64,000 bases of DNA from Ryuthela nishihirai (taxonomy: Eukaryota > Arthropoda > Arachnida > Araneae > Heptathelidae): assembly GCA_038380435.1 (NCBI GenBank), contig JAWZYU010000058.1, positions 2,542,001-2,606,000 on the forward strand. The letters run 5' to 3'. The position numbers and the translations under genes were made by a program. Below, in pieces: positions 63,571 through 64,000 of the stretch (position 1 is the first letter of the stretch; every line of letters begins with the position of its first letter). Below the pieces are notes generated by a model, which was given only the letters and a program-made list of their open reading frames with translations, did no database searches and was not told the DNA's origin.

Positions 63571-64000
63571 TTGCACGATAAGCCTGGGGCGTTTGGGATT
63601 TCGTGGGTTTGGCCTGGGGCAATTGGTCTTTCACGGATTTGGTGTTTGTGCTTTTGCAGGTTTGGAATGGGGCACTTGGGCTTTCACGGGTTTGGTGTTT
63701 GGGCTTTTGCAGTTTCATCCTCGGGTGTTTGGGATTTCATGGGTTCTGTCTTGGGGCATTTGGGCTTTCGTGGGTTTTGCCTGGTGCGTATGAGTTTGGC
63801 CTGAGGCGTTTGGGATTTCCCAGGTTTGGCCTGGGGCATTGGGGCTTCCGTGGGTTTGGCCTGGGGCATTTGGGTTTTCACGGGTTTGGCGTGTGGGATT
63901 TGGGATTTCCCGTGTTTGGCATTTGCGCTTTTGCAGATGTCGCCTGGGGCATTTGGGCTTTTGTGGGGTTGGCATGTGGCCTTTGGGCTTTCCAGGTTTG
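63571..64000 (+). repeat. Partial last unit U101, first 430 bp
   Basis: The array runs on to the last base of the window at unit position 430, without change from the reference, so the right edge of the array is not reached. Confidence 0.95.

Larger units (their letters stand above)
1..64000 (+). repeat. Satellite array, 636-bp unit, 100 units plus a 430-bp partial
   Basis: The sequence returns to itself every 636 bases, for example at TTGCACGATAAG at 1, 637, 1273 and 1909, always in the same orientation and without spacers. The single length exception is the 606-bp unit at 6361-6966. The phase is arbitrary because the window begins and ends inside the array. A hand count of one unit gives A 61, C 107, G 231, T 237, so the plus strand is G/T rich. 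There are no inversions, gaps, transposon insertions or unique islands. Copies differ by 53 substitutions and one 30-bp deletion in total. The structure is that of eukaryotic satellite or macrosatellite DNA. I do not recognise the family and no function is visible. Confidence 0.98.

Noticed and set aside
1..64000. CRISPR array
   Set aside because: There are no unique spacers between repeats; all sequence between repeated words is itself repeated in each unit.
1..64000. Telomeric repeat tract
   Set aside because: The G/T-rich strand recalls telomeric DNA, but no run of TTTAGGG, TTAGGG or a related short repeat is present; the basic piece is about 30 bp.
1..64000. Transposon or long terminal repeat origin
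   Set aside because: No terminal inverted repeats, target duplications, poly-A tail or polymerase or transposase frames are visible in the unit.

Overview
The whole 64,000-base window is a single, uninterrupted, head-to-tail tandem repeat (satellite DNA). The unit is 636 bp. With the arbitrary phase set by the first base of the window, it holds 10 units of 636 bp (1-6360), one short unit of 606 bp (6361-6966), 89 more units of 636 bp (6967-63570) and a 430-bp partial unit (63571-64000). In the numbering used here U1 starts at 1, U11 at 6361, U12 at 6967, and each later unit starts 636 bp after the last. Neither edge of the array is inside the window. I see no protein-coding gene, RNA gene, transposon, CRISPR array or unique sequence.

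The unit is built in layers. It divides into 23 short sub-repeats: a class of about 28-31 bp, a class of about 23 bp that equals the long class without an internal 7-mer, and one 20-bp truncated copy. Six consecutive sub-repeats (165 bp) are followed directly by a diverged copy of themselves (164 bp). The whole 636-bp unit was then amplified to at least 100 copies, and in places pairs of units (1272 bp) were duplicated again. The plus strand is strongly G/T rich (hand count of one unit: A 61, C 107, G 231, T 237; GC 53%, G+T 74%), with 20 CpG against about 39 expected.

Units are nearly identical. Reading all copies against the commonest unit I find 53 substitutions at only 14 unit positions, plus one 30-bp deletion. 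All but two of the substitutions are shared with at least one other unit, so the variation has been spread by copying and not by independent mutation. It is uneven. Positions 1 to about 9660 hold most variants, the 30-bp deletion and two copies of a divergent patch. From 26047 to the end there are four substitutions in 38 kb, and 37820-57356 has none visible. This fits an older, less homogenised flank on the left and a recently amplified core on the right, but an assembly effect on exact copy number and identity cannot be excluded.

The layout indicates a eukaryotic genome, because bacterial or viral DNA rarely holds 64 kb of such repeats. I do not recognise the satellite family and cannot name the organism. 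A centromeric, pericentromeric, subtelomeric, sex-chromosome or B-chromosome location is possible, but none is shown by the sequence.
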